Assembly (NCBI GenBank): GCA_026826555.1
Contig: JAKSZT010054569.1
Span: forward strand, 6,000,346 to 6,064,345
Length of the DNA: 64,000 nt
Direction of reading: 5' to 3'
From: Tolypeutes matacus
Taxonomy: Eukaryota > Chordata > Mammalia > Cingulata > Chlamyphoridae
Each line of letters begins with the position of its first letter. The stretch's first letter is position 1. Positions 23,532 through 35,486 of this stretch are shown here, piece by piece. The notes under the pieces are model-generated. The model ran no database searches. It had not been told where the DNA came from and saw nothing but the letters and a program-made list of their open reading frames with translations. The position numbers were made by a program, and so were the translations under genes.

Positions 23532-23641
23532 TTTTGTGTTTTTTTTGTTTTTTTTTTTTACCGGGAGGTCCCGGGGATCGAACCTAGGTCGCTCTATATG
23601 GGAGACGGATGCCCAACCATTTGAGCCACATCTGTCCCCCA
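23532..23641 (-). repeat. Short SINE monomer
   Basis: Minus-strand monomer with gatgtggctcaaatggttg head. The TSD tgcctggccgttga / tgcctggccattga lies at 23518-23531 and 23642-23655. Confidence 0.88.
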
Positions 23642-23689
23642 TGCCTGGCCATTGAGAATATTGCATTCCCACACACACTGCCTGGGCCA

Positions 23690-24006
23690 GGCCAAAGTCT
23701 CATCCTGGATTTTTGCTAGGACAGCCATTTGCTTGCAAAGCTAAGCTGGAAGGTCGTGAGCCTGTAGCCATGGTGGCCATCCTGCTATCACTTGGAGAGA
23801 CTCTGCCTGACAATGAAGCCATCACAGAAGAAAGCAGGGTTGAGGGATGGGAAAAAAGATCTTACGTCATTGGAGCCTCTAGATTTAGTTATGCCTAAAG
23901 CCAACACCCCCTGTAATTTTCAACTATGTGAGCCAATTCATTTTATATTCTGCTTAGACTCGTTTCAACAGGATTTCTGTCACTTGCGAAAGTCCTAAAT
24001 AATACA
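23690..24006 (+). mobile_element. MLT1-like LTR relic
   Basis: Contains aagccatcacagaagaaagc, agccaattcattttatattc and gatttctgtcacttgcgaaa ... aataatacag, the layout of old MaLR (MLT1) LTRs. The copy at 37850-38220 shares several of these blocks. Confidence 0.5.
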
Positions 24007-24084
24007 GTGTATGTGTTGTAGGTAGAGAATGGAATGCATACTCTAAAATGTTCTACTTTGTGTGGATCGTATTATGTATGCAAC

Positions 24085-25760
24085 ATTATTTTTTATAAAA
24101 GTATAATTCACATACCAAAAAATTCACCCCTTTAAAGTGTACAATGAGTGGTTGTTAGCATATTCACAGTGTTATGCAACTATCATCGCTACCTTATTTT
24201 AGAACATTTTCATCACACCAAAAAGAAATCTTGTATATATTAGCAGTCACATCACATACCCTCTTCCCCCAAGCCCTGGTAACTGCTAATCTACTTTCTG
24301 TCTCTATAGGTTTGCCTATTCTAGATTTTTCATATAACTGGAGCCATACAATATGTTACCTTTTGTAACTGGCTTCTTTCAGTTAGCATAATATTTCCAA
24401 AGTTCATGCAGAAGGTAGGATGAATCTGTACTTCATTCCTTTTAATGGCTGAATAATATTCCATTGTATGGATATACCACATTTTGTTCATCCAATCAGT
24501 TGATGGACATTTGGGTTGTTTCTATTTTTTGGTTATTATGAATAATGGAGCTATGTGCATTCATGTTCAAGTTTTAGAGCAGATATATGTTTTCAATTTT
24601 CTTGGTTATACCTAGTGGAAGAATTGCTGGGTCATATGGTAACTTCATGTTCAACTGTTTGAGGAATTGCCAAATTATCTTCCAAAGCATATGAAGAAAT
24701 ACATGAGAATTCCACTTTGTCCACATATTTTGGCAACACTTGTTATTGTCTATCTTTTTAATTTTAGTTATCCTAGTGGATATGAAGTGATATTCATTAT
24801 AGTTTTGATTTTCATTTCCCTAATCTTAATGATATATTGAGCGTTTTATGTGCTTATTGACTACTGACTATTTGTATATCTTCTTTGAAGAAATGTCTAT
24901 TCTAATCCTTTGCCCATTTTTTATTGAGTTATTTGTCTTTTTTTTTTCTTAAGATTTATTTAACTTATTTATTTTGCCCCCTAGTTGTTTTGCACTCACT
25001 GTCTGCTCTCTGTGTCCATTTGCCGTGTGCTCTCTGTGTCTGCTCATCTTCTCTTTAGGAGGTACCAGGAACCAAACCTGGGACCTCCCATGTGGGAGAA
25101 AGGCACTTAATCACCTGGACCACCTCAGCTCCCTGCGTTGTTGTGTCTCTCATTGTCTTTCCTCTTTATGTCTCCTTGTTGCATCATCTTGTTGCGTCAG
25201 CTCACTGTACCTGGCCATAGCACCAGCTTGCTGTCTTGCTGGTCTTCTTTAGGAGGCACTGGGAGCCAAACCTGGGACCTCCCACGTGGTAGGTAGGAGC
25301 TCAGTCACTTGAGCCACATCCACTTCCTTATTTGTCTTTTTATTGTTGACTTGTAAGAGTTATTTATGTATTCTGGATACAAGTCCTTTACCAGATATAT
25401 GATTTGCAAATATTTTCTCCTAATTGGTGAGTTGTCTTTTCAGTTTCTCAATGGTGTCCTTTGAAGCACAAATGCTTTTAATTTTGGTAGAGCCCAATTT
25501 ATCTTTTTTTTTTTTTTTTTCTTTTGCTTGTACTTTTGGTGTCACATCTAAGAAATAAGGGCCTAATCCAAGGTCACCAAAATTTACTTTTATGTTTCCT
25601 TCTAAGATTTTTACAATTTAGTTCCTACATTTAGGTCTATGCTCCATTCTGAATTAATTTTTGTATATGGTTTGAGGTAGGGGTCCACCTTCATTCTTTG
25701 CATGTAGATATCCAGTTTTCCCAGCACCATTTATTGAAAAGACTACTCTTTATTCCATTG
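24085..25760 (-). mobile_element. L1 3' half, antisense, interrupted by a SINE
   Basis: The plus strand reads the reverse complement of an old L1 3' UTR and ORF2 end: ataattcacataccaaaaaa, ggctgaataatattccattg, tgctgggtcatatggtaac. A SINE dimer at 24942-25328 interrupts it. No intact frame. Confidence 0.8.
24942..25328 (-). repeat. SINE dimer
   Basis: Two tRNA-like halves on the minus strand, each beginning near the agtggatgtggctcaag or ggagctgaggtggtccagg form. The TSD tatttgtctttt lies at 24930-24941 and 25329-25340. Confidence 0.88.
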
Positions 25761-28316
25761 CTGCAACATTATTTTTGTAAACATGTTTTACCCAGGTTAA
25801 TATTAAGGTGAGTTTACATTCACTGAGCACACCCCAGTTACTACTGTCAGCAATGTTGCATGCTGGGGACTGGGGGTATGGTTTTTCTGTAAGTGATAAA
25901 GCATATGACTCTAGAATATGATGAGTGTGTGCACAATGACACAAAGGTTGGTGCATCACCATCGTTTGTGGGGATTTTTAAAAAAATAGGGATTCCCGAG
26001 CCCCACCCGAACCTACCGCCTGAGAATCTCCCAGCAACATTCTGTCTTTTCCACATAAAGAATCATAGAACATTAGACATGGAAGAGCCCATAAAGGTCA
26101 TCCAATTCACATCCTCATTTTTAAATTGATAATATAACTAGAAGATGATCAGCCTTTGCTTACTCCCTGTCCATCTCAAGGCCAGACTGAACCCTTTGTT
26201 TGCATTCCCCCAAGATGTTCAAATCCAAAAGTATTTATGACTAATGATATTTTACTGAAAGCTTCTTGGGAACATGGAGAAAAGGATTACATCTTACTGT
26301 AAGAGGATTGCATCTTAATTCAAGTCCTCCATTTGACTAGCCATACCCGTTTGCCCTCCAAAACCTTTCCCTTTTGCTTCCACATTGTCAGGTCTCCTCT
26401 TTTCATCCTTTCCCCTCACAACTCCTGAAATCCCTCCCCCCCCCCTTTTTTCCCCCAAACCATTCAGCTATGGTCCCAAGTTTATATACCCCACTCAACA
26501 AAACAAAAGGACAATCATTACCTCAAAAGCAACTGACTATTTTTCAAGAATGCTCCTTAGGAAATGGGGGGAGCCATAACAATAAGAGCTAATATTTCTT
26601 GAAGGCTTATTTAGAACAAGACACTGGGATGAGTCCCTGACACATGGCCCAGAGGGGTAAAATGACTTACTTAATGCATATATTTCATTACTGGCAAATC
26701 TGGTATAGATCTTTAATCATAAGGGTCAAATTACAACTTCTGAGCCAGTTACACTCATCTTCTTAAGCTTCTTCAGCTTAACAGCTCTGAGGGATAGATG
26801 GGAAAAGGTCATTATTTCAATTTCTAAAGATAGGGAAATTGGGATACAGTGACAATGAGTGACTTTGCAACTCAGGTAGTGGAAATTCTTGATCTGGAGT
26901 CTAGGGTTGTTCATCTTTGGCAGAATATGTGAAATGATTGCAGAACTCTCCTTGGGAAGCCACAATGGAAAATATAACCAAGAAGGGACACCGTGAAATC
27001 CTGGCCACCGTACCATGAGGTCAAGCCAAAAGCCCTGACGCATTTGTCTGCTCACAAACACTGAGAAGGGGGAGCAGCGAGGACACAGCATCCGAGTTCC
27101 TCCCACAGTGACAGGAAAGAGGTTGGCCAGCATTGGGCAAGGCAGGATCCTGTTGGGCAAGGGATGTCTGTCCCCGTGTGGGAATGCATGACTCATCGGG
27201 CACCACAGCTTAGTGACACGGTCTTTTGAGATCTTCCGCATCTCTTTTATCCAACTCTGTATTTACCAAGTAACTCTTGGATCTACTTTTGGTTTCTGAA
27301 GTTCACCTTCCCGCAGAGTAAAGAATGTGCTGACTGGGATTTCTTCAGGCCTATTGTCAATTATACTTTACAGGATGAATGGATAATGCTGTATCTGGTT
27401 TCTCCCTCGTGGGTTTGGCTTAGAGTGAGTTCATTCATTGAACATTAATTCAACAAATATTTGCATTTACCTGCCAGGCACTGGTCCGAGCCCTGTGATA
27501 CAAGTCAGATAAGATCCCTACCCCCATGAAGCATGCATGCTACTGGGGGAGTGACATAATAAAAATGCAAAAAATAAAAATAAAAAATAGGAGAGATAGA
27601 TTTCAAACTGTGATATTCCACCCCTCGGGTTACTGAGTTCCTTCCTCAGCTCAGCTGTACCCCAGGTTCTATGACCCTCCTCCACTCATCTTTACCCCAA
27701 AGACTAAAGAAGCTTTAGCCCAATCTCAGAAGACTCAGCCTCCAATTTCCCCTGTAGCCTGGCCTGGGCCCTGAGAGGCTATGTTCCAGTAACTAGACCC
27801 TAAGACCCAGCACCCCCTCGTTACTGCAGGTCCAGCCCCTGCACTTCAGCCTTGTTTCCTGGCCCGAGTCTGTGATCTGTTTACATCGTCCATCTATTCA
27901 TTCAATAGATATTTTCTGAACTCTTACTGTGTGCCAGACCTTGTGTTTTGGGCTGGGGATTCCGAAAAGAATAAGGCATGGTCCCTGCACTGCAGTTTGC
28001 AGTCCCAGAGAAGAGACACATATAAATAATTCCTGCTTGTCCTGTTTGCTGGGAAAGAGGGAAATGCAGGGTGCTGGTGAGGACAGAAGGGAGACATCCC
28101 TAAGTCATAGTGAAGAAAGGCGACGTCAGGGAAAGATTTCCTTAGGAGGAAATGTTCAAACTGTTGTTTTTTTTTCTCTAGTAACTACTGCTGTGTTTTT
28201 CTTCACAAAAATAACACATGGACGTTGAAACTTTAGGAAACACACACACACACACACACTAGCTTAAAGCCAGCTATAAACACACCATTGGTAACTATTT
28301 GGTGTGCATCTTCTAG
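25761..28316. other. Intergenic stretch, mostly unassigned
   Basis: No gene or RNA recognised. A relic with ttactgtgtgccagacctt at about 27895-28160 resembles an old repeat widespread in mammals (also near 46860 and 52490). A (CA)n run lies at about 28240-28259. Open frames up to 171 codons lack recognisable domains. Confidence 0.5.
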
Positions 28317-28330
28317 TGTCTTTACCATTT

Positions 28331-28732
28331 TTTTTTAAAACAGGTTTTTTTGTTTCTCCTGAGTTGGGGCTCACTCATCTGTTTGCTTGTTGTTGTTGTT
28401 TTTGCTTATTGTTTGCTAGTGGTTTTGCTCATTGTCTGCTCATTGTCTGTTTTTCTTTAGGAGGAACTGGGAACTAAACCTAGGACCTCCTTTGTGGGAG
28501 GCGGGTACTCAACTGCTTGAGCCACATCTGCTCTCTGCTCATTTTAAGTTTTGCTTGTTGTCTACTTGTTTTTTTTTCTCATTGTCTGCTCGTTGTTTTT
28601 GCTTGTTGTTTTTGCTCAATGTCTGCTCATTGTCTGCTTGTTGTTTGTCTTCTTTAGGAGGCACCAGGAACTGAACCCGGGACCTTCCATGTGGGAGGTG
28701 GGTGCTCAACTGGTTGAGCCACATCTGCTCCC
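28331..28732 (-). repeat. SINE dimer with ttgtctgctcattg-type internal repeats
   Basis: Two minus-strand tRNA-like halves separated by irregular repeats of attgtctgctcattgtctgc. The 14-bp TSD tgtctttaccattt is perfect (28317-28330 and 28733-28746). Confidence 0.88.
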
Positions 28733-28746
28733 TGTCTTTACCATTT

Positions 28747-30180
28747 GCGTTTAGTTTTTAAAAAACTCCCTTGCCAATGAGGGTAGGGAGAAGAAAGTAT
28801 TTAGTAAAGGCAACCGTCTTTAGGTTTACCTCTTTAAAAACGAGACGCAACATTTGAAGGCACAAATATATATTTGTTCACTTGTATATATTTTGTTCAC
28901 TTGTATATTGCAGACACCTAGTCAATACATGGCAGGTAGAGTTGCTCAACATATATTTAATTGGGGCAAAAAAGGGAGCAAGATGTAATGGAAAGATGAG
29001 CCTTTGAGCAATAAAGCGTAAGAATGCAATTCCTTCTTCCAGGTCTAGCATCTGCAAGATGGAAAAGAGAGGTCTGGAGAGGGGGCCATGCTAGACCCAG
29101 GCCTCTTGTCAGCACCGGTGTGAACTGTAAAGACCGACATGCAAGCCGTTCTGGGAGGAAGGGTGTCAGAGATAAGAGGGAGGTTTCGGAGCGGTCAGAC
29201 GTGAAGGACAGAGGAGGTCCACCTGATGTCTGAGGTGGCCAGAACAATGCGGGTTGCTCTTGGCCCCTCACAGGCCCCCTGGTACTATGTGGAGAAGTTG
29301 GCATGGAGACCCAGAGCTACTCACCACATAAGTGCCATTTGGGAGGGTGTGGGAAGAAAAGAGGTTTGGTGCCTCTTTGCTTCTTCTCAGGTGACTGGGG
29401 GGTTTCTCCTCAGGAAGAAGGAGAGGTTTTAGGGAGCCTTACCCAGAGCCACCAGGTACAGTGGTTCAAATTGTGCTTGGCACAAGGGCATCACAGTGAG
29501 GAAGACAATACTCGACGCTAGGCGTATGCCAACCTGAATGAGGGTAGGCAGCTGCGGGAATTCCAGGCCTCCTGGCTGGAGCAGTGCCCACCTCCATAAT
29601 CCCCCATCTGCACATGCAGCTGTGCACAGGCTGGAGAGCACATGCTTGCACACACTCACTGGCACACTCCCCCGTGCACAGCCACGTCCTGCCTCAGATG
29701 CGCAGTGGGGGCTCCTGCTCCTGAGGTCTCTTCTCTCACCACCTGCTGCTGTCAGAGGCCCAACTTCTAACACCCACCCCTCCTCCCTCGCGAAGCCTGG
29801 CACAGTCACTCACCTAGTGCGCTGGGGGAGGGTGGAGCTGTGGTGGGCTCAGGGTGGCGTCTGGGTCCTGTGGGGAAGGCAGGGGCATGAGAGTGCCTGA
29901 GCACAGCCAAGGCTGCCACCTGCCAGCATCGGGAAGGCTCTCTGGGCCAAGCCAAGAAGTTGAGCTGCTCTGTTGGGGACACTTTTCCTAACCTGCAGAA
30001 GCTAGCGGCAGCCCTGGCTCTCCCCTCCTTGGTGTAGTTTCTTCTTCTTGGGTTTTGTTGAACTTAGATTTGTGGGTTTATAGTTTTTTATCAAATGTGG
30101 AAGTTTTTTCAGCCATTATTTCTTCAAATGATTTTTCCATCCTCTCTGCTACCCCACCCTCTCTTTCCAGTACTCCAGTT
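28747..30180. other. Intergenic stretch without an identified gene
   Basis: Moderately GC-rich around 29000-29950. Short open frames occur on both strands, none with a recognisable domain or a clear splice context. Confidence 0.45.
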
Positions 30181-30189
30181 ATATATATA

Positions 30190-30622
30190 TGTTAATTATC
30201 AGGGAACAGAACTGACAAGATAATCATATCAAGAGATTAATTTTAGGAATTGGCTCACACAACCGTGGGGACTGGCAAGTCCGAATTCTGTAGGGCAGGC
30301 TATAAGTTGGGAACTCTGGTGAAGGTTTCAATGAATTCCCCAGGAGAAGCGGGCTGGCTGAAGTAGAGGTAGAGTTTTCCTTTCTGACTTCTGAATTTAC
30401 CAGTTCTTCATTTAAGGCCTTCAACTGATTGGATGGGACTTCTCTCATTGCTAAGGCAATCTCCTTTGTTGATTGTAGATGTGATCAGCCATCGATGTAA
30501 TCAACTGACTGACAACTTTAATCCACAGAATATTCTCACAGTAACAATCGGGGCAGTGCTTGCTTGACCAAATGGCTGGACACCATAACCAGGTCAAGTT
30601 GACACATGAACTTAACTATGAC
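30190..30622 (-). mobile_element. Interspersed repeat of unresolved class
   Basis: Contains gaattggctcacacaaccgt, ggccttcaactgattggatg and ccaggtcaagttgacacatg, which I recognise as an old high-copy mammalian repeat but cannot assign to a class. Strand is tentative. Confidence 0.35.
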
Positions 30623-30801
30623 AGTGTGTAAGGCTGCTTAATACTGTGTCATAGCTCACTGATTGTCCTGTTCACTTTGCTTTGAAGCTTTACTAAGTGG
30701 GTCCGGAACAGCCCTTAGTCTGGGGCAAATTTGATCTGACCACCGAGGAAATGTCATTCTGAGGATTCTATGCCCAGTACATTGGGAAGACATTCCCTTT
30801 T

Positions 30802-30990
30802 TTTTTTTTTTTTTTTTTAAAGATTTTATTTATTTATTCATTTATTCCTCCCTTGCTGCTTGTGCTTGCTGGGTCAGCTAACCACGCCGCGCGGACGGGC
30901 TTGCCTTCACCAGGAGGCCCCGGGAACCGAACCCGGGGCCTCCCATATGGTAAACGGGAGCCCTACTGATTGAGCCACAGCCGCTTCCCT
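30802..30990 (-). repeat. DAS-type SINE (long monomer)
   Basis: Minus-orientation full-length copy. The TSD agacattccctttt lies at 30788-30801 and 30991-31004. Confidence 0.93.
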
Positions 30991-31559
30991 AGACATTCCC
31001 TTTTGGCTGGTAGAAACACAAGGTCTTCCCAGTCTTGTGCAAGTTCCAGTGACTGTTCTATCTTCTCCTCTTTCAGTGCTCCTTTCCCCACTGGCAGTAA
31101 TTTTTCACACATGTGCACTGATTAGTACCCAAACCAAGATTCCAGGGGACTCCTGTAGATATTCAGCGTGCTTGCACTCCCTTTCTCTCTCCCCCTCTCT
31201 CTCTTGGTCTCTCTTCCCCTGCCCCTCTGCTTCTCCTCTCTGGTATTCTGTCCCTACAAATCCTAGCCATCTTGGCTTCTGTGAACTGTCTCCTTAACTC
31301 AGAAGAACTGGGTGCTAGGGTCTCTTTGGGCTTCTTCTGCCTGTGCTAGAGCCTGGAAACTGTCTTTAGGCAGTGAGCTGGGACACTTGTAGGACTCATC
31401 TCATTTGTTTCTCTCAGGGGTCACTGCCTGGTGCTACCTGTTGACCAATGACTTAAAATCATTGTTTCATATGTTTCTGTTCAATTTTTTTAAATTGATT
31501 AAGGCAGAAGGATAAATCCACCCCCTGTTACCCCATCATGGCCAAAAACATAAGTTACT

Positions 31560-32690
31560 TTTATTCTCTTAACTAATCATTTTTATTGATCATAACATAC
31601 ACACAGAAAAGTGCTCAAATTCTAACTGTATAGCTCAATAAACATTCACAAAATGAACACACCTGTATAACCTCTCCCCAGAGTAACAAACAGAACAAAC
31701 TCCCCTCATGCTCCTGTCTAGTCACTACCCATGCCCCAGGGTGACTACTACTCTAACTTTCAACTCCATATACAAGTTGGACCTGTTTTTGAACTCTTTA
31801 TAAATGAAATCATGTAATATGCACTCTTTTATGTCTGGCTTCTTTCACACAAATTATGTTTGTCAGATTTATCCATGTTGTTTGTTAAGAAATAATTCAT
31901 TTTCATTGCTGTGAAATATTCTATTGTGTGATATACCACAATTCTTCCTCTATTATACTATTTTTTTCCAAAGATTTATTTATTTATTCCTCCCCCCGCC
32001 CTCAGTGTTTTTCGCTCGCTGTCTGCTGTCTGTGTTCATTCGCTGTGTGATCTTCTGTGTCTGCTTGTCTTCTCTTTAGGCAGCACCGGGAACCAATCCT
32101 GTGACCTTACGGAGAGGAAGAGAGGCACTCAATCTCTTGTGTCACCTCAGCTCCCTGGTCTGCTGTATCTCTTATTGTCTCTCCTCTGTGTCTCTTTTTT
32201 GTTGCATCATCTTGCTGCGCCAGCTCTCCACTCAGGCCAGCACTCTGCTCGGGCCAGCTCACCGCGCAGGCCAGCTCACCAGATGGGCCAGCTTGCCTTC
32301 ACCAGGAGGCCCTAGGAATTGAACCCTGGACCTCCTATACGGTAGACAGGAGCCCAATCACTTGGTACACATCCGCTTCCCCCAGTATTATACTATTGAT
32401 GGGCATTTGGGTTGTTTCCAGATTGGGGCTGTTATGAATAGTGCTGCTAAGATCACTTTTTGCACTATTTTGTGCACATAAGTATGTATTTTAGGAGTGG
32501 AATTGCTGGATCATAGGCTATACATTGCTTCTACTTTAGTAGATACTTCCAAATAGCTTTCCAAAGTAGTTATACCAATTTACACTCCCACTTACCTATG
32601 AGAGCTCCAGGTGCTCCATGTTCTCACCAACACTTTGCATTATGTCTTTTTCATTTTTGTCATTCTGATGGACTCTACTTACTTTGCCTT
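31560..32690 (-). mobile_element. L1 3' region, antisense, interrupted by a SINE
   Basis: Reverse complement of an L1 3' UTR: tgatcataacatacacacag, tgatgggcatttgggttgtt, tggaattgctggatcatagg. It is interrupted at 31962-32385. Confidence 0.78.
31962..32385 (-). repeat. SINE dimer with GC-rich internal tandem repeat
   Basis: Minus-strand dimer. Between the two halves, about 32215-32300 holds several units around ggccagctcaccg and ggccagcactctg. The TSD tattatactat lies at 31951-31961 and 32386-32396. Confidence 0.88.
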
Positions 32691-34050
32691 TTTATAACCA
32701 CCCCACAAGCATAACAAAACTTCCAGGCTGAATGAACTAACATTGTGCCAGCTTGAGACCCCTGTATGTAAGTGTTTCTTCCCAATGGCTTTGAGCATTT
32801 CCAAAAGCATTTAATTGTTACCTTCATTGTATCAACATTGTTTGAGCAGAATTTGAAAGCCAACAGTTAGATGGTTCACCAGGTGGAGAGAAGGCAAGGA
32901 AGGGCATTCTTGGAAGAGGAAGTAATGTGTGGAAAGTAAGGAAATCATAAAAGGACCTGGTTCAGGGCTGCCTTGCACAATTGTGCATGATCTTTGTTGC
33001 TATTCACAACTTTGTCTGTGGAAATAGCACCGCTTGGAATTGTGTCATGTACAAGTCTGTAAAGCTGTACACAGCTGCCATGCCTGTCATGGTCATGGTT
33101 AGTAAGAAATTTGGTGCAACTGGAGGTCAGTTTAAAAGCCCATCCCCACCCACCTCTACCCCTACAAGATGAGGGATTGTATAAGCTTCCTCCTTCTGGA
33201 TCCTTCACTCTTCTGAGCCAACAGGGCTTTCATTGAACTGGAGCTGAGGTGAAACTCAAGCCAGGAAGGAGAAATGCTGAGCAAGCTTGGACTTGTCCTG
33301 CTACGCAACTCTCTTCTCAATAAGTTGAGGAACCAACACCCTGTCCTTCCTCTATCTTGGGCTTCCTCTCTTGCTTGCAACCTCAGCACACTCCCCTCTG
33401 ACTGGGAAAACTGGGTAAACCTGGATGGGAAGCTGTGCCACACCTACCTAACCCCTAGATTGGTGTTACCAAATCACCAAGGGTGCTTTCTGAGGGCATG
33501 AGAAAGCGAAAGAAAAGTCCACGGCATGTCAAAATGAAGGGTATCCCTGTGAAAGAAAGAGGCCTGTTGGGTTGACACTCTTTTTCTCTAAGCCCCCATT
33601 ACATTGTGTATGTATGTGTATCTTGTATGCTTGTTAAGAGCTTTAAATGGTTGAGGTAGGGCCCTCTTATTGGGCTGGAAGGGACTACCCACTGTCTGTC
33701 TGGAAGGGTTGGGTTTCTAAAAAGGTGAGGTTCATATTCAAGCCCTGCCTTCCTTCCAGCTACATGGATAAAATGTACATTTCATAGAAACTGGGACTGA
33801 TGGGAGGGTCCCAAAGAGTGGCAAAGCAAGAATCTCTCTCGGTTCTGGACACAAAGAGAGTAGCTCTGGAGAAATGGGTGGTAAGATGGCACCTCACCAG
33901 GGAGGAGACAAAAGGTAGGACAAAGCTAGGTAAAGGGGCCCATATTTCATGAAACCAGATGTCAACGGAAGGTTTGTGGGACTAAGTTAACTATGGTTTG
34001 AGTGGAAACTTTCCAATTTAACTTTTTGGCTTATTTTTCTGTTTCTTTAC
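32691..34050. other. Intergenic stretch without an identified gene
   Basis: No transposon boundary, RNA gene or coding segment recognised. Confidence 0.4.
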
Positions 34051-34074
34051 AAGGTCAACTTTTTTTTTTTTTTT

Positions 34075-34179
34075 CATTATGGAGCACTTCACAAATTTAT
34101 GTGTCATCCTTGTGCAGGGGCCATGCTAATATTCTCTGTATCGTTCCGATTTTAGTATATGTGCTGCCGAAGCGAGCAC
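34075..34179 (-). pseudogene. RNU6-like pseudogene: U6 snRNA retrocopy
   Basis: The minus strand reads the whole spliceosomal U6 RNA from its first base: gtgctcgcttcggcagcaca, then atactaaaatcggaacgata and ggcccctgcacaaggatgac. A poly(A) follows (T run at 34061-34074 on the plus strand). The TSD aaggtcaactttt (34051-34063 and 34181-34193) shows L1-driven retroposition. Substitutions include gagaatattagc where U6 has gagaagattagc, and changes in the cgcaaattcgtgaagcg segment. A functional gene would need an upstream PSE/TATA promoter, and none is apparent. Confidence 0.93.
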
Positions 34180-34246
34180 CAAGGTCAACTTTTAAATCAA
34201 CCAACAGTGGGGGATATACTGCACACTTAAATGTGTCCACAGCAAC

Positions 34247-35390
34247 TGTAGGAGACTGAGAAGTAGCCTCCAAAGATATCAGCCCCTAATCCCTGCAACC
34301 TGTAAACATGACCTTATTTGGAAGAAGGATTTTTGCAAATGTGCTTAAGATAAGACTCTTTTTTTTTTTTTTTCTTTTTCTTTTTAAGGATTTATTTATT
34401 TATTCACTTTTATTCATTCTCCCTCCCCCGCTCCGTTTTTGCTGTTTTTGTGTCCATTCGCTGGGCAACGATCTGTGTCCACTTCCTGCCCTCTCTTCTC
34501 ATTCTTCTCCTCCTGTCTTCACTGGGATTCGATTCTCGGAACCTCTGATGTGGGAGATAGGCATCCTACTGCCTGGTGCCACCTTAGTTCCTGGTTTTTT
34601 GGTGTGTCTTGTCTTGGCTCTCCCTGTGTCACTCTCCTGTTACATCATCATCTTGCTGAGTGGCTCGTGGGGCCTTGTGGCCCATGTGCCTTCTATATTT
34701 TCCTTTTTTAAATTTTTACTGGGAGGTCCTGGGGATCGAACCAGGTCCCTCCATATGGGAGATGGACGCCCAACCACCTGAGCCACATCTGTCCCCCTGC
34801 TATATCTCTTAAGGTTGACCAAAGATACCTAGAGTTACAGTCTTTTCCCATACAGGATGGTCATATAATAAATCAAGCTTAGTTTATTACCAGCATTCCA
34901 AAAACCAGATCTAGGGAGAAAAACTAGATCTGGGGACACAGGCATGGTTTCTAATATAGCGAATGTTTAGCCTACCCTGATTATCACAAAATCAGGACAG
35001 TGAGAATATTCGCAAAAGATAAGACTCTTGGGATGGGGAGATTATCCGGGATTATCTGGGTGGGCCCTCAATGCTATCCATGCAACATTATAAGAGGGAG
35101 GCAGAGGGAGATTTGACTACACACAGAGGAGAAGGCAATGTGAAGACTGAGGCAGAGAGTGGAGTAAAAGCAGCCACAAGTTAAGGATTGGCGGATGTCA
35201 CCAGAAGTTGACAAAGAACAGATTCTCCCCTGGAGCCTCGGAGGGAGTGGGCCCCTGCCAGCACCTTGAGTGTGGCTCTGTGCTACTGACTTCAGACCTT
35301 TGGCCTCCTGCACTGTGAGAGAATACAGTTCTGTGGTTTTAAGCCACCGTGTTTATAGTAATTTGTTACAGCAGCCAAAGGGGATTGATA
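34247..35390 (+). mobile_element. MLT1-like LTR split by a composite retroposon
   Basis: The left part (34247-34346) has cccctaatccctgcaacctg. The right part (35030-35390) has gggattatctgggtgggccc, cacacagaggagaaggcaat, acagattctcccctggagcc, and gtaatttgttacagcagcca. This is a common old MaLR LTR. The intervening 34361-35015 is a later insertion with its own TSD. Confidence 0.72.
34361..35015 (-). mobile_element. SVA-like composite retroposon: head, SINE monomer, short tandem repeat, SINE half
   Basis: On the minus strand the order is: a ~217-bp head (35013 down to about 34797, starting gcgaatattctcactgtcct), a tRNA-like monomer (gacagatgtggctcaggtgg), one or two GC-rich units, the segment agcaagatgatg, a second tRNA-like half, and a poly(A) at 34361-34376. 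The TSD aagataagactctt (34347-34360 and 35016-35029) encloses the head, so all parts moved together. The head is about 90% like 56124-56338 by eye and reaches the SINE at the same junction. I recognise no source for the head. Confidence 0.82.
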
Positions 35391-35486
35391 GGAATAGGAC
35401 CCCTGAAGAACAGAGAATGGGGAATGGGTTCCTCCCTCAAGGAGGCTACTGACTGACTAGAGGGATGGGAACAACACACGTGAAAT

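Noticed and set aside
29000..29950. GC-rich stretch with many short frames as a hidden gene
   Set aside because: No frame longer than about 126 codons, no homology recognised and no convincing exon boundaries.
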